Below are positions 56,701 through 64,000 of a stretch of DNA of 64,000 nt, piece by piece (the first letter of the stretch is position 1; every line of letters begins with the position of its first letter). This stretch comes from Bacteroidales bacterium (lineage in GTDB: Bacteria > Bacteroidota > Bacteroidia > Bacteroidales > UBA3824). The DNA lies in assembly GCA_017541145.1 (NCBI GenBank), contig JAFXZT010000147.1, forward strand, positions 30,809-94,808, given 5' to 3'. The notes under the pieces are model-generated. The model did no database searches. It was not told the origin of the DNA and saw only the letters and a list, made by a program, of their open reading frames with translations. Both the position numbers and the translations under genes were made by a program.

Positions 56701-57111
56701 ATCAGTTAAGAAATAATAAGCTGTATTGCTAAACAGATGATTTTTAGGAAGAAACATCTGTTCGTCCTGATTGTAGCTCCAAATATCCGAACCTTTTGCA
56801 AAAAAATAAATATTGTTGTTTTGTTTTAGAATCGAATTTTCTATCAAATCTTCGGGGCGGTAAGCGTTATTATAAAAAGGCAGCATCCCGAAATCATTTC
56901 CAAAAACTCTTACCTCTTCCGGATTTTGAAATCCTAACTCTCTGAGCTTCTGATAACTGATTTTGTAGATGCCGTCTTTTGTTATTCCTATTTTTATCCA
57001 TTTTCCGCTTTTGAGAACGGACTGATTAACTGTAAAGTGCTGACATTTAGCAATTTCTGTTTTTACAAGAATTGTTAACAAAAAAAATATGTAAAAGTAT
57101 ATTTTTTTCAA
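53782..57111 (-). CDS. porU: Type IX secretion system sortase PorU
   Basis: A 1109-aa secreted C25 (gingipain-like) cysteine peptidase that cleaves the C-terminal signal of T9SS cargo and links it to A-LPS on the cell surface. Signal peptide (1-23). Large N-terminal beta-rich region. The catalytic domain has His626 in YYAGHGGMNFF and Cys660 in TASCNIGHFD. Then Ig-like domains, and a C-terminal T9SS-type domain (NYPNPFTDHTSFYFEH, RGIYFYRLKI), which PorU proteins retain. It starts 3 bp after cca and is followed by porV. Confidence 0.92.
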   Translation of the reverse strand: MKKIYFYIFFLLTILVKTEIAKCQHFTVNQSVLKSGKWIKIGITKDGIYKISYQKLRELGFQNPEEVRVFGNDFGMLPFYNNAYRPEDLIENSILKQNNNIYFFAKGSDIWSYNQDEQMFLPKNHLFSNTAYYFLTDWDSGNNNSIITSTQTNSAAQQTVTQGNFYYCHEEDAINLQMSGRDWFGKNFFYNTSQNFNFQCYDVPESGKIKISVVARSSTNNSFTFSIANSSHTATCNAITSSGLYADRQTVSFDYQPLNSENQTVTINFNKNATSAEGYLDYIILNTREPLKYQSKQLMFRDINSISEGATAKFVISNCKSDLKVMDVTDSHSPTLLNYSFSDSYITFTSSVSELKEFVIFSESDAYEPLFLSKDEQNIPNQNIHAMQTPDFLIITPKIFLNFANQLKTLHSTELNTETVTIEQIFNEFSCGARDVTAIKDAIRYLYKKNNRLKYVLLFGDGSVDNLKNTTNNTNLIPTYQSPNSLNENNLGSFVTDDYFGMLDDNEYEFYGNLDISIGRLPAKNATDAQILVNKIKDYMTKNSGRYWKKNITIVADDEDNNLHAQQADNLAVDTENENPQYNVKKIYIDAYKQISTATGNTYPKAREEILNTINNGTQILYYAGHGGMNFFADERILTNADIDDLTNQKKLPLIITASCNIGHFDYYDRTTDKNINSPAEHLLLNPKGGAIAMLTTTREVLANENFNLSKNIFNYIFDRNLRFGDIIRLAKIKTDDQNMLNFTLLGDPALKLEIPDFDIKVTKINNKNFENFDDTIKALGTYEIECQIVNAPNFNGTAFVTLYDKIKEMSTQNNDGIGAFEYQDFTTKIFEGNCTVNNGIFKFKFLVTKDIDYEIGNGKLSLYADNEEVSATGFTKKIKIGSSETNATADNQGPDIKLYLDNYEFTDGGKTSKSPTLIAELSDSSGINITNANNGHQISLSLDNSSATVSLTDYYKVNKDSYTSGKIEYQLQNLNEGNHTLKLKAFDNYNNSNEETLNFYVSNSDKLQISHLLNYPNPFTDHTSFYFEHNNPQSVIEYELTVFTVSGKIVKVITGSFSNGRTLSEPIEWDGKDDFGSEIARGIYFYRLKIKDLDGKKVNAYEKLLYLK

Positions 57112-57114
57112 ATG

Positions 57115-58548
57115 TTACTTATTTTCAGATAAATTTTTTACAGGTTTCAGTCCGTTTTCTTCGCCTTTTTTCAACATCAAATTGTAGGCTGCTTCAAAAG
57201 TATTTTCAATTTTTCCGTCAAGAATTGAATCTTTTATACAGTCTTTGATTTGACCTACAAGACGAGAAGGTTTCAAGTTGAAAGTTTCCATGATAAAATT
57301 TCCGTCGATTGGCGGTTGCCAAGTTCTGCGGAAGTCTTTTTGTTCCAACTCTTTAATCTTTCTTCTAACGATTTTGTAGTTGTTGAGAAATTTGATTTTC
57401 TTTTCTTCAATTTTAGAAGTAATATCGGCTTCGCACAATATGAGAAGGTCGTCCAAATCTGTACCCGCATCGTACATCAGACGGCGTACTGCTGAATCGG
57501 TAATCTCATTGTTTGAAATCGGGATAGCGCGATGGTGCATTCCTACAATTTTTTGCACATACTTCATTTTGTCGTTGAGAGGAAGTTTCATTGCTTTGAA
57601 AATTGTCGGAATCATTTTCGCACCTATAAATTCGTGATTATGGAAAGTCCAAGTATTATTAATGAACTTTTTCACGTTAGGTTTTGCGATATCATGAAAC
57701 AAAGCGGCATACCTCAGCCACATATTGTCGCTGACGGCTGCTACATTGTCCAAGACTTGAAGGGTGTGTAGAAAGATTTCCTTATGAGCGCGACCTTCTT
57801 TCACCTCAACACCTTTAAGTTTAGTGAGTTGCGGTAAAATTAATTCCAACAAACCTGTTTTGTCGAGCAGTTTGAAACCTACTGACGGATTGTTGGTCAT
57901 CATTATCTTGTTCAGCTCGTCTACGATTCTTTCTTTAGAAACTATGGACATCCGTTCTTTGTTTTTGGCGATCGCAGCTTCGGTTTGAGGGTGAATTGTA
58001 AAACCGAGTCGGCATGCAAATCTAATTGCACGCAACATCCTCAGCGGATCGTCAGAAAACGTAATATCCGGATCGAGCGGAGTTTTGATAATTTGATTTT
58101 CCAAATCTTTGAGACCGTTGAACGGATCGGTAAGTTCGCCGAAGTCCTCCGGATTCAAAGAAATTGCTAACGCATTGATAGTAAAATCTCTGCGTTTTTG
58201 GTCGTCGTCAAGTGTACCATCTTCTACAATGGGTTTTCTGGAATTTCTGTCGTAAGATTCTTTTCTGGCTCCTACAAATTCCAATTCGATGCCGCGGTAA
58301 CGCAACATAGCTGTTCCGAAGTTTCTGTAAACCACTACATTGCGTTTGCATTTGAGTTTTTCGCCAATTTTTTGTGCAAATTCGATTCCGCTACCTGCTA
58401 TTACAAAGTCCAGATCTTTGCAAGGTATCCCTAATAATAAATCTCGTACATAACCACCTATTACATAGACTTTTGTATTTGATTCTTTCGCTACTTGTGC
58501 AATTTGGTGAAATATTGGATTTTCTAATTTGTGTTTTAAATTGGCCAT
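57115..58548 (-). CDS. cca: CCA tRNA nucleotidyltransferase with HD domain
   Basis: A 477-aa class II nucleotidyltransferase. Head domain: YVIGGYVRDLLLG and KDLDFVIAG (metal-binding DxD). Then RRDFTINALAIS, DPLRMLRAIRFACRLGF, SKERIVDELNKIM, and an HD domain (YAALFHDIAKP, HNHEFIGAKM). It adds or repairs the 3' CCA of tRNAs, needed here because most tRNA genes in the window lack encoded CCA. TAACTTTG at 58573-58580 (minus strand) is a likely -7 element. First gene of cca-porU-porV. Confidence 0.9.
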   Translation of the reverse strand: MANLKHKLENPIFHQIAQVAKESNTKVYVIGGYVRDLLLGIPCKDLDFVIAGSGIEFAQKIGEKLKCKRNVVVYRNFGTAMLRYRGIELEFVGARKESYDRNSRKPIVEDGTLDDDQKRRDFTINALAISLNPEDFGELTDPFNGLKDLENQIIKTPLDPDITFSDDPLRMLRAIRFACRLGFTIHPQTEAAIAKNKERMSIVSKERIVDELNKIMMTNNPSVGFKLLDKTGLLELILPQLTKLKGVEVKEGRAHKEIFLHTLQVLDNVAAVSDNMWLRYAALFHDIAKPNVKKFINNTWTFHNHEFIGAKMIPTIFKAMKLPLNDKMKYVQKIVGMHHRAIPISNNEITDSAVRRLMYDAGTDLDDLLILCEADITSKIEEKKIKFLNNYKIVRRKIKELEQKDFRRTWQPPIDGNFIMETFNLKPSRLVGQIKDCIKDSILDGKIENTFEAAYNLMLKKGEENGLKPVKNLSENK

Positions 58549-58600
58549 TCTCTTTACTTAGTTTTTAGACGGCAAAGTTAATAATTTTTTTTCTTATTAA

Positions 58601-58708
58601 CTAATTGCTTTTTGGGCTATTATTTCTTTTAACTTCGATAGCCGCATAAGCGATTCCTATTAAAACGCCTAAAACTAATAAGATGTCAACTAAATTTTCT
58701 GTATTCAT
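58601..58708 (-). CDS. Small single-TM membrane protein (35 aa)
   Basis: ATG 58708 to TAG 58601 encodes MNTENLVDILLVLGVLIGIA and then YAAIEVKRNNSPKSN: a short polar N-terminus, one TM helix (about 6-24) and a basic tail. A full TATCTTTG box sits at 58754-58761 on the same strand, leaving a leader of about 40 nt. It precedes cca. No known family recognised; plausible small membrane protein. Confidence 0.5.
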   Translation of the reverse strand: MNTENLVDILLVLGVLIGIAYAAIEVKRNNSPKSN

Positions 58709-59073
58709 TTTGTTTTATTTTTTTTTGTTGTTGTTTGGTTATTTATTATTTTGCAAAGATAACGAACATTAACATTCCTTTATTGTGTGAGAATTTTCTT
58801 TTTTATTATTTTTTTTATTGTTGGAAACTTGATATATTTTTGATAATCAGTGCGCTAACGTTTAAATTATAATTTTTAGTGTAAAAATATTGTTAACAAC
58901 ATGTTTATTGTATAATCACTATTTTACTTTTTGTGTGTGTTTTGATTGTATTATATATAAAGTGTTTTTATTGTTTTAACTTTCTCTGCTTTAGTTGATG
59001 CTATTTTTCCTGTGTCGGAATCATCCGTTACTTAGGAAAAGTTGGTTGTTAACATTTTTTAAGTAATAATATT
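58709..59073. other. AT-rich divergent intergenic region
   Basis: Contains the TATCTTTG box (58754-58761, minus strand) for the small membrane protein. Otherwise T-rich sequence with no gene, RNA or clear dyad that I can see. Confidence 0.5.
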
Positions 59074-59103
59074 TTTGTCATGATTAAAACTTATTTAAAT
59101 TTG
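59074..59103 (+). promoter_or_regulatory. Putative promoter of the rubrerythrin gene
   Basis: TTTG (59074-59077), 18 bp, TAAATTTG (59096-59103), 66 bp ahead of the start. Confidence 0.55.
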
Positions 59104-59168
59104 AGCAGTTGAAAAACATCAAAAAACTAATAAATAAAAAAATCAATCAAACAATAAAAATTTTCATT

Positions 59169-59717
59169 ATGAAAAAAAAATGGATTTGTGCAATCTGCGG
59201 ATTTGTACATGAAGGAGAGGAACCGCCAGAGAAGTGTCCTCAGTGCAAAGCTCCTAAGTCAAAATTTAAAGAATTAGACGAAACTAATTTGTCATTTCCT
59301 ACCGAACATGAATTGGGAACTGCAAAAGGAACCGACGAAGAGATGATAAAAGATCTCAACAATCATTTCACCGGAGAGTGTACAGAAGTCGGGATGTATT
59401 TGGCGATGAGTCGTCAAGCCGATCGGGAAGGTTATCCGGAGATTGCCGAAGCTTTCAAACGTTACGCTTTTGAAGAAGCCGAGCATGCTGCAAAATTTGC
59501 TGAGCTTTTGGGCGATGTGGTTTGGGATACCAAAACAAATCTTGAAAAACGTATGAATGCCGAAGCCGGTGCTTGTGCTGACAAATTACGTATTGCAAAG
59601 AAAGCCAAAGAAATAGGTCACGATGCAATTCATGATACAGTACACGAAATGGCAAAAGACGAGGCTCGTCACGGTCGCGGTTTCAAAGGTCTTTACGACC
59701 GTTATTTCGGAAAATAG
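59169..59717 (+). CDS. Reverse rubrerythrin (rubredoxin domain first)
   Basis: A 182-aa peroxide-reducing protein. The N-terminal rubredoxin-type Fe(Cys)4 site uses Cys7, Cys10, Cys23 and Cys26 ([16 protein letters not shown]), followed by a four-helix ferritin-like diiron domain ([48 protein letters not shown]). The domain order is reversed relative to classical rubrerythrin, as in clostridial reverse rubrerythrins. It detoxifies H2O2/O2 in anaerobes. ATG 59169 starts right at the rubredoxin domain; the longer frame begins at a TTG. Confidence 0.9.
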   Translation: MKKKWICAICGFVHEGEEPPEKCPQCKAPKSKFKELDETNLSFPTEHELGTAKGTDEEMIKDLNNHFTGECTEVGMYLAMSRQADREGYPEIAEAFKRYAFEEAEHAAKFAELLGDVVWDTKTNLEKRMNAEAGACADKLRIAKKAKEIGHDAIHDTVHEMAKDEARHGRGFKGLYDRYFGK

Positions 59718-59737
59718 TGTCACATTTTTAGGTTTAT

Positions 59738-59787
59738 CGGGGGTTGTTCGGAAAAAATCTTTTTTTTTGAACAACCTCTTTTTTTGT
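59738..59787 (+). terminator. Terminator after the rubrerythrin gene
   Basis: Stem GGGGTTGTTC / GAACAACCTC (one G-U) with a long A/T loop, followed by TTTTTTTG. Confidence 0.82.
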
Positions 59788-59813
59788 TTATATTTTCTAT
59801 TTTTCTAATTTTG
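59783..59813 (+). promoter_or_regulatory. Promoter of the beta-propeller gene
   Basis: TTTG (59783-59786), 19 bp, TAATTTTG (59806-59813), beginning within the tail of the preceding terminator; 52 bp ahead of the start codon. Confidence 0.72.
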
Positions 59814-59865
59814 ACGAAAAAAATTGATGTGGCATAATCATTGCAATCCCAAAGAATAAAGGGAA

Positions 59866-61335
59866 ATGAAAATTATAAACAAAATATTATTCTTATTATT
59901 GTTCACATTTAGTACCAACGTTTACGCACAGTATACGATGGAGTGGGCAACTACATTTGGCGGTGACGGTTGGGACGAAGCTAATTCGTGCATCGAAAGC
60001 CGTGACGGTGATTATATTCTTGGCGGTTTTGCCAAACAACAGGAACACAATCTTTGGCTCGTAAAATTGCGTAACGACAGCCGGGGACGATGGGGAAAAA
60101 CTTTTGCCGATTATTTTATTTCAGCCTGCAACAGTATCATTCAGACTTCCGACAGCAATTATGTTGTAACAGGCTATGCTATCCGTAAACGCGAATTTCA
60201 AAGTAATCTTTTGCTTATGAAAATAGATTCTGTAGGTAACATCCTTTGGCACAGAACATTTGGCGGTGAGGGTGACGAACAGGGAGCAAAAGTAATTGAG
60301 ACAAAAGACGGCGGCTATGCTGTAGCCGGATTTTCAACTTCTAATTTTGATGCTGAACCCAATTGGTATATTTTGAAAACTGACAGCAACGGCAACCTTC
60401 TGTGGGATACGCAGTTTGGTAGCAGTCACGACGACAAGGCAACCTCTATTGCGGAATGTTACGACGGAGGTTTTGTAGTAACGGGCTATATCGGAAGCGG
60501 TGACGGCGGCAAGAAAGTGATGTCGATTGTAAGAATAGAGGCGGACGGCAAAGATTCTTGGTCGCAATGGTACGATATGAATCAGTGGAGTTGCGGTTCG
60601 TCGATAATTGCTACCCGCGATAGTATGATAATGGCAACCGGTTATACAAAAATGGCGTCAGTTACTGATTATGACGTACTTGTAGTAAAAACAGATATGA
60701 ACGGCGACACCATTTGGACACGCACTTACGGCAACGAAAGTTGGGAAGAAGGCACCGATTTGGTGGAAACTTACGATAATGCTTTTGTGATTTGCGGTTT
60801 TCAGATGTCAAATATAAAAGACCAATCAAGCTTTTTGATGCTAAAATATAATAGTGACGGCGATTTGATTTGGCAAAACGTTTTCAAGCGCAAAAGTCAG
60901 GATTATGCAAAATCAATTGTAGAAACTCGTGACAACGGATTGTTGATAGCCGGTACTACATTTGCGTTCGGCAAGGGTTGGGACATGGCGGTTTTGAAAA
61001 TGAAAAACAACGAAAGAACCGACCTGTTCTTCTCATTTCCACGGGATTCGGTTTCTACAACATTGCGCGATGAACTTACATTCAAGATGTGTCTGAACAG
61101 TTTTGGCGTACCAAACAAAGTACGTGTATTTGTAAACAATCAACAGCAAATACATGATTCAGGATTTCAAAAACCGGACGAAGGCACTCAGAACAGCGGT
61201 TGCGATTTTCCGTTGGAATATACTGTGGCATTAATTCCGGGTCTCAACGTCATAAAAGTTGAGATTACCGATTACAAAAACTACTCTTTTGAAAAACAAA
61301 TTTCAGTTTACCGGCTTCCACGATACGATTTTTGA
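59866..61335 (+). CDS. Secreted seven-bladed beta-propeller protein
   Basis: A 489-aa protein with signal peptide (cut near VYA|QY, 21). Seven repeats of about 50 residues with the pattern GxxxWxxTFGGxxxDxxxSxxxTxDGGYxxxGxS (for example GNILWHRTFGGEGDE, KDGGYAVAGFS), to about residue 385, fit a seven-bladed propeller. The last 100 residues form a separate beta domain. No T9SS sorting tail and no lipobox, so probably periplasmic. Function unknown. Confidence 0.8.
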   Translation: MKIINKILFLLLFTFSTNVYAQYTMEWATTFGGDGWDEANSCIESRDGDYILGGFAKQQEHNLWLVKLRNDSRGRWGKTFADYFISACNSIIQTSDSNYVVTGYAIRKREFQSNLLLMKIDSVGNILWHRTFGGEGDEQGAKVIETKDGGYAVAGFSTSNFDAEPNWYILKTDSNGNLLWDTQFGSSHDDKATSIAECYDGGFVVTGYIGSGDGGKKVMSIVRIEADGKDSWSQWYDMNQWSCGSSIIATRDSMIMATGYTKMASVTDYDVLVVKTDMNGDTIWTRTYGNESWEEGTDLVETYDNAFVICGFQMSNIKDQSSFLMLKYNSDGDLIWQNVFKRKSQDYAKSIVETRDNGLLIAGTTFAFGKGWDMAVLKMKNNERTDLFFSFPRDSVSTTLRDELTFKMCLNSFGVPNKVRVFVNNQQQIHDSGFQKPDEGTQNSGCDFPLEYTVALIPGLNVIKVEITDYKNYSFEKQISVYRLPRYDF

Positions 61336-61346
61336 CAATAAATTCT

Positions 61347-61375
61347 TTTGTTTTGATGTTTTATTTGTAACTTTG
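61347..61375 (+). promoter_or_regulatory. Putative promoter of the SPOR-like/DUF5063/NlpC run
   Basis: TTTG (61347-61350), 17 bp, TAACTTTG (61368-61375), 24 bp ahead of the start. The spacing is short. Confidence 0.45.
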
Positions 61376-61398
61376 TAATCAAATAAAAATATCGAGAT

Positions 61399-61962
61399 AT
61401 GAGAATTTTACATCTAAAAAACTTATTTTTGACATTATTATTTGTCTTGGTTTCTCACCTCCTTGTAGCACAAACTGAGAAGGAAGACGACGGAACATAT
61501 TTTTGGTTCAACGTAAGATTACTAAATTCAGTAAACAAAATCACGCATGTGAAAGAATATTCCTTGCGCTTGGTTTCTACAAGTATCTACAACGGCAGTC
61601 TCAAACAGTTTCAGAAACAACTTTGGGCGGGAACAGTTTCCGGACAAAAAATCAGTGTTGGTCCTTTCCCGACTTTTGAATCCGCAAAAGAAGCTGTAAA
61701 TCTTTACAAAATGGTGAATGACACTGTTACACAGCGCGGTACACAAATCAATCGCTATTGGTTTTTGTTGAAAGTGAATATCATGGAGCGCAGTCATTCT
61801 TATCAGTTTGAGCGAATGGCGGCACGTGTTGCTTCCGGTTCATGTTCGGATTTCAGTGCAGTATTGCGCGAAAGCTTGACATTCAAGACTTTGGCTATTG
61901 GTCCGTTTGACGAATTGATGGATGCCGAGAGATCAAAACAATTGTATAGAATTGAAGAATAA
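61399..61962 (+). CDS. Secreted protein with two SPOR-like motifs
   Basis: A 187-aa protein with signal peptide (cut near LVA|QT, 24). Two segments (QKISVGPFPTFESAKEAVNLY and FKTLAIGPFDELMDAERSKQL) show the VxxGPFxxxxxAxxxxxxL pattern of SPOR domains, which bind denuded peptidoglycan at septa, but the match is weak. It lies 11 bp ahead of the DUF5063 gene, and the whole run ends with an NlpC/P60 peptidase, consistent with a cell-wall role. Function otherwise unknown. Confidence 0.62.
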   Translation: MRILHLKNLFLTLLFVLVSHLLVAQTEKEDDGTYFWFNVRLLNSVNKITHVKEYSLRLVSTSIYNGSLKQFQKQLWAGTVSGQKISVGPFPTFESAKEAVNLYKMVNDTVTQRGTQINRYWFLLKVNIMERSHSYQFERMAARVASGSCSDFSAVLRESLTFKTLAIGPFDELMDAERSKQLYRIEE

Positions 61963-61973
61963 TTTTAAAAAAA

Positions 61974-62591
61974 ATGGAAATATTTTCAGACAAAAGCACA
62001 ATTGAGTTTTTAACAATTGCTACAGAATTTTGCGCGTTTGTAGAAAAAACTGCAAAGTTTTCAAGAGTAGATTATCTCAACAAAATGCACAAATTGCTTT
62101 CATTGGTATATTTGAAAGCAGCATTGTTGCAACCTGATGAAAATCACGAATTTGAAGGCGAATCAGAAGCATTTCTCTCTGAGTACGAATATGAGTACAT
62201 CAAGCGTACGGCAAGTCAGAAATTAGGAGTTTACGATCAATATATAAATGTCTACAACTCAGCTACTAACGATTCACGTTACGAACAGGTAGAAATTTCG
62301 GAAGCCATTGCAGATATTTACCACAATCTCAAAAATTTTGTAGAAAATTGTCGTTCAGCCTCCGAAGAGTGCGCCACAGCATCCAGAATTGAGCTTATCA
62401 ACGATTTCAAGGAATATTGGGGATTTAGAACCTTGTCACTTTTGGCGGCACTTCACGCTTTGGTTTACCTTGAAGACCTTCAGAGTGAGGACGATGACGA
62501 AGAAGACGAAACTCAGGCGGACTTGGAAAACAGCAAAGCCAATAAGTTTTTTTCTGATTTTATGGACAGTTATCACAAAAAAATTGATTAA
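61974..62591 (+). CDS. DUF5063 domain protein
   Basis: A 205-aa soluble, mostly helical acidic protein recognised as the DUF5063 family (FLTIATEFCAFVEKT, YLKAALLQP, EISEAIADIYHNLKNFV, FREYWGFRTLSLLAALH-like segment). The C-terminal third contains a very acidic tract (EDDDEEDE). No known activity. It is tightly packed: 11 bp after the SPOR-like gene and 2 bp before the NlpC/P60 gene. Confidence 0.78.
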   Translation: MEIFSDKSTIEFLTIATEFCAFVEKTAKFSRVDYLNKMHKLLSLVYLKAALLQPDENHEFEGESEAFLSEYEYEYIKRTASQKLGVYDQYINVYNSATNDSRYEQVEISEAIADIYHNLKNFVENCRSASEECATASRIELINDFKEYWGFRTLSLLAALHALVYLEDLQSEDDDEEDETQADLENSKANKFFSDFMDSYHKKID

Positions 62592-62593
62592 TC

Positions 62594-63658
62594 ATGAAAA
62601 GAAAATACATAATAACTGCTGCCGGTATTTTGTTGACAGTAAGTACATTGGCTGTTGTTCCTGATGATGACAGTAACACTGATACTGCAAGCAATCCGTT
62701 GGAAATATCGAAAAACGATTACGACAAATACGGTGAAAAACTCAATACCAAGTTTAAAGGAACTGAGGATCTTGCGCTTTTGAAAGAAGTTGTTTCATGG
62801 CTTGGTACACCTTATAAATATGGTTCTAATAACAAAGGCAAAGGCACTGATTGTTCGGGTTTTGTACAAACTGTATTCAAAAATGTATACAATCTGAAGT
62901 TGCAGCGAACATCATCGTCGATGGTTTTGGATGTCAACAAAGTGGAGCGTGACGAATTGGAATGTGGTGATTTGCTGTTTTTTGCCAATTCCAACGGAAG
63001 TATTTATCACGTTGCGATATATTTGTCGGACGATGTTTTTGTGCATTCAGCTACTTCAAAAAATATCGGAGTAAAAACCGATAATCTTACACAAAAATAT
63101 TATGCTACAAATTTTTATTCTGCCGGTCGTATAAAATCGCTTGATAAACGCGGTATTGTGGCTGACAATTCTACTACTAACAATGTGGTGAACGGCGTTG
63201 ATAAAAACAAGTCAAATGACAAAAAAGATGTGGCAGATTTGTATTCTGAATACTCGAAAACATTTGGCGTGAAGTTTAAGGGTAACGAGGATTTGACGAT
63301 TTTGAAAGAAATCAATTCTTGGCTTGGTACGCCATATCAATCCGGAAAATCAGAACGAGGCGTTGCAACCGACGGTCCGGGTTTAATTTGCGGTGTTTTT
63401 GAGAACGCAAGTAAGATACTTTTGAGTCGTACACCGGATAAGTTGAAGAAAAATCTTACCAAAAGTTCCAAACGTAAGCTAAAATTTGCAGATATCGTAT
63501 TTTACAAGAAAGGAAACAATTATCCGATAATCGGTATATATTTAGGCGATGGAAAAATAGCTTATGCTTCTGTAAGTAAAGGAGTTATGGTGATAGATAT
63601 GGCTACAGTAAGCTTCAATTTGGACTTTATCGGTTCGATTTCAGCTCTAAATTACTAA
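62594..63658 (+). CDS. Double NlpC/P60 cell-wall peptidase, second domain catalytically dead
   Basis: A 354-aa secreted protein with signal peptide (1-21). Domain 1 (about 55-185) has the full NlpC/P60 triad: Cys87 in GKGTDCSGFVQ, His139 in YHVAIYL and His151 in VHSAT, and should cut peptide bonds in peptidoglycan stems. After an Asn/Lys-rich linker, domain 2 (about 222-354) repeats the fold, but Cys is Gly261 (ATDGPGLIC), His is Ile313 (PIIGIYL) and the third position is Tyr. Domain 2 probably binds substrate or regulates. Confidence 0.85.
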   Translation: MKRKYIITAAGILLTVSTLAVVPDDDSNTDTASNPLEISKNDYDKYGEKLNTKFKGTEDLALLKEVVSWLGTPYKYGSNNKGKGTDCSGFVQTVFKNVYNLKLQRTSSSMVLDVNKVERDELECGDLLFFANSNGSIYHVAIYLSDDVFVHSATSKNIGVKTDNLTQKYYATNFYSAGRIKSLDKRGIVADNSTTNNVVNGVDKNKSNDKKDVADLYSEYSKTFGVKFKGNEDLTILKEINSWLGTPYQSGKSERGVATDGPGLICGVFENASKILLSRTPDKLKKNLTKSSKRKLKFADIVFYKKGNNYPIIGIYLGDGKIAYASVSKGVMVIDMATVSFNLDFIGSISALNY

Positions 63659-63749
63659 AAAAAATGCAATTTTTCTCCCTTTGTAAATGTTTGACGGTCA
63701 GGAGATACAAAATTTTTTTGAAAAAAGATTAAAAAAAACTCTTAAAAAG

Positions 63750-63781
63750 TTGTGTAGATTCAGAAATTGTATCTACCTTTG
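63750..63781 (+). promoter_or_regulatory. Promoter of the tRNA-Asp pair
   Basis: TTG (63750-63752), 21 bp, TACCTTTG (63774-63781), 21 bp ahead of the first tRNA. Confidence 0.75.
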
Positions 63782-63802
63782 CATCGCAAACGAAGGGGAT
63801 AT

Positions 63803-63879
63803 GGTTCGGTAGTTCAGTTGGTTAGAATACATGCCTGTCACGCATGGGGTCGCGAGTTCGAGTCTCGTCCGGACCGCCA
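63803..63879 (+). tRNA. tRNA-Asp (anticodon GTC), copy 1, CCA encoded
   Basis: Acceptor GGTTCGG/CCGGACC, discriminator G, genomic CCA. Anticodon stem CATGC/GCATG with loop CTGTCAC gives GTC. T arm GCGAGTTCGAGTCTCGT. Identical to the copy at 63923. Confidence 0.95.
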
Positions 63880-63922
63880 ACAAAATGGTTCTTTAAAATA
63901 CTTACAAATTAATCCAAACATT

Positions 63923-63999
63923 GGTTCGGTAGTTCAGTTGGTTAGAATACATGCCTGTCACGCATGGGGTCGCGAGTTCGAGTCTCGTCCGGACCGCCA
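63923..63999 (+). tRNA. tRNA-Asp (anticodon GTC), copy 2, CCA encoded
   Basis: Second identical copy, 43 bp after the first, ending one base before the window edge. More tRNAs may follow outside the window. Confidence 0.95.
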
Positions 64000-64000
64000 A

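Overview
This window comes from a low-GC member of the Bacteroidetes, most likely the order Bacteroidales. Four things support this. Promoters fit the Bacteroidetes pattern, with a TTG or TTTG box, 18-21 bp, then TAnnTTTG, and I saw no consistent Shine-Dalgarno sequences. The T9SS genes porU and porV are present. Phylum-typical families occur (DUF3822, DUF4295, DUF5063, BspA-like LRR proteins, paired signal peptidases). The tmRNA tag ends in YALAA. Most of the window is ordinary chromosome: housekeeping genes mixed with cell-envelope genes. I saw no intact transposase, integrase, prophage or CRISPR array.

Layout. 1-5.8 kb: signal peptidase I, a paralogue lacking the catalytic serine, a Nudix hydrolase and three secreted lipoproteins (pentapeptide-like, papain-like, tiny Thr/Asn/Ser-rich). 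5.8-8 kb, minus strand: DUF3822-rsmD and a one-TM protein. 8-20.8 kb: RecD-like helicase, tRNA-Arg, S41 protease, pyruvate kinase, NhaC antiporter, fmt, two identical tRNA-Glu, nudC, pgi and a BspA-like LRR protein. 20.9-25.3 kb, mostly minus strand: ridA, RNase P RNA, GH26 mannanase, tRNA-Gly, a YhcC-like radical SAM enzyme and pyrD. A 26-codon AAA-ATPase relic and a 33-bp hairpin repeat lie between the last two.

25.2-28.9 kb is the least conventional stretch. It holds one XRE-type regulator with a Gln/Asn-rich tail inside about 3 kb of very AT-rich non-coding DNA. That DNA carries several operator-like palindromes and a candidate structured RNA downstream of a TATCTTTG promoter box. This is my best candidate for something undescribed.

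28.9-36.8 kb: a GT-C/TPR membrane protein, an esterase, engB, a TPR-SpoIIE phosphatase, a double Usp protein, a sugar nucleotidyltransferase and trmD. 37.2-42.3 kb: a TPR/FGE-like protein and a SpoT-like enzyme with an apparently dead synthetase domain, followed by an ECF sigma/anti-sigma pair. 42.4-47 kb, minus strand: a 1404-aa sensor-like protein with a PPDK-type ATP-binding domain, overlapping a low-molecular-weight tyrosine phosphatase. 47-52 kb: ligA, rpmB-rpmG-DUF4295, ftsY and dus. 52.1-58.7 kb, minus strand: cca-porU-porV followed by the tmRNA gene, whose promoter overlaps the 3' end of porV. 59-63.7 kb: rubredoxin-rubrerythrin, a secreted beta-propeller, a SPOR-like protein, DUF5063 and a double NlpC/P60 protein with a pseudo-enzyme second domain. 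The window ends with two identical tRNA-Asp genes.

Recurring theme: envelope biogenesis and protein export (signal peptidases, FtsY, PorU/PorV, lipoproteins, NlpC/P60) alongside translation quality control (tmRNA, RNase P, CCA-adding enzyme, TrmD, Fmt, RsmD). Several enzymes have an extra copy or domain that has lost its catalytic residues. All family assignments were made by eye from motifs; no database search was run.
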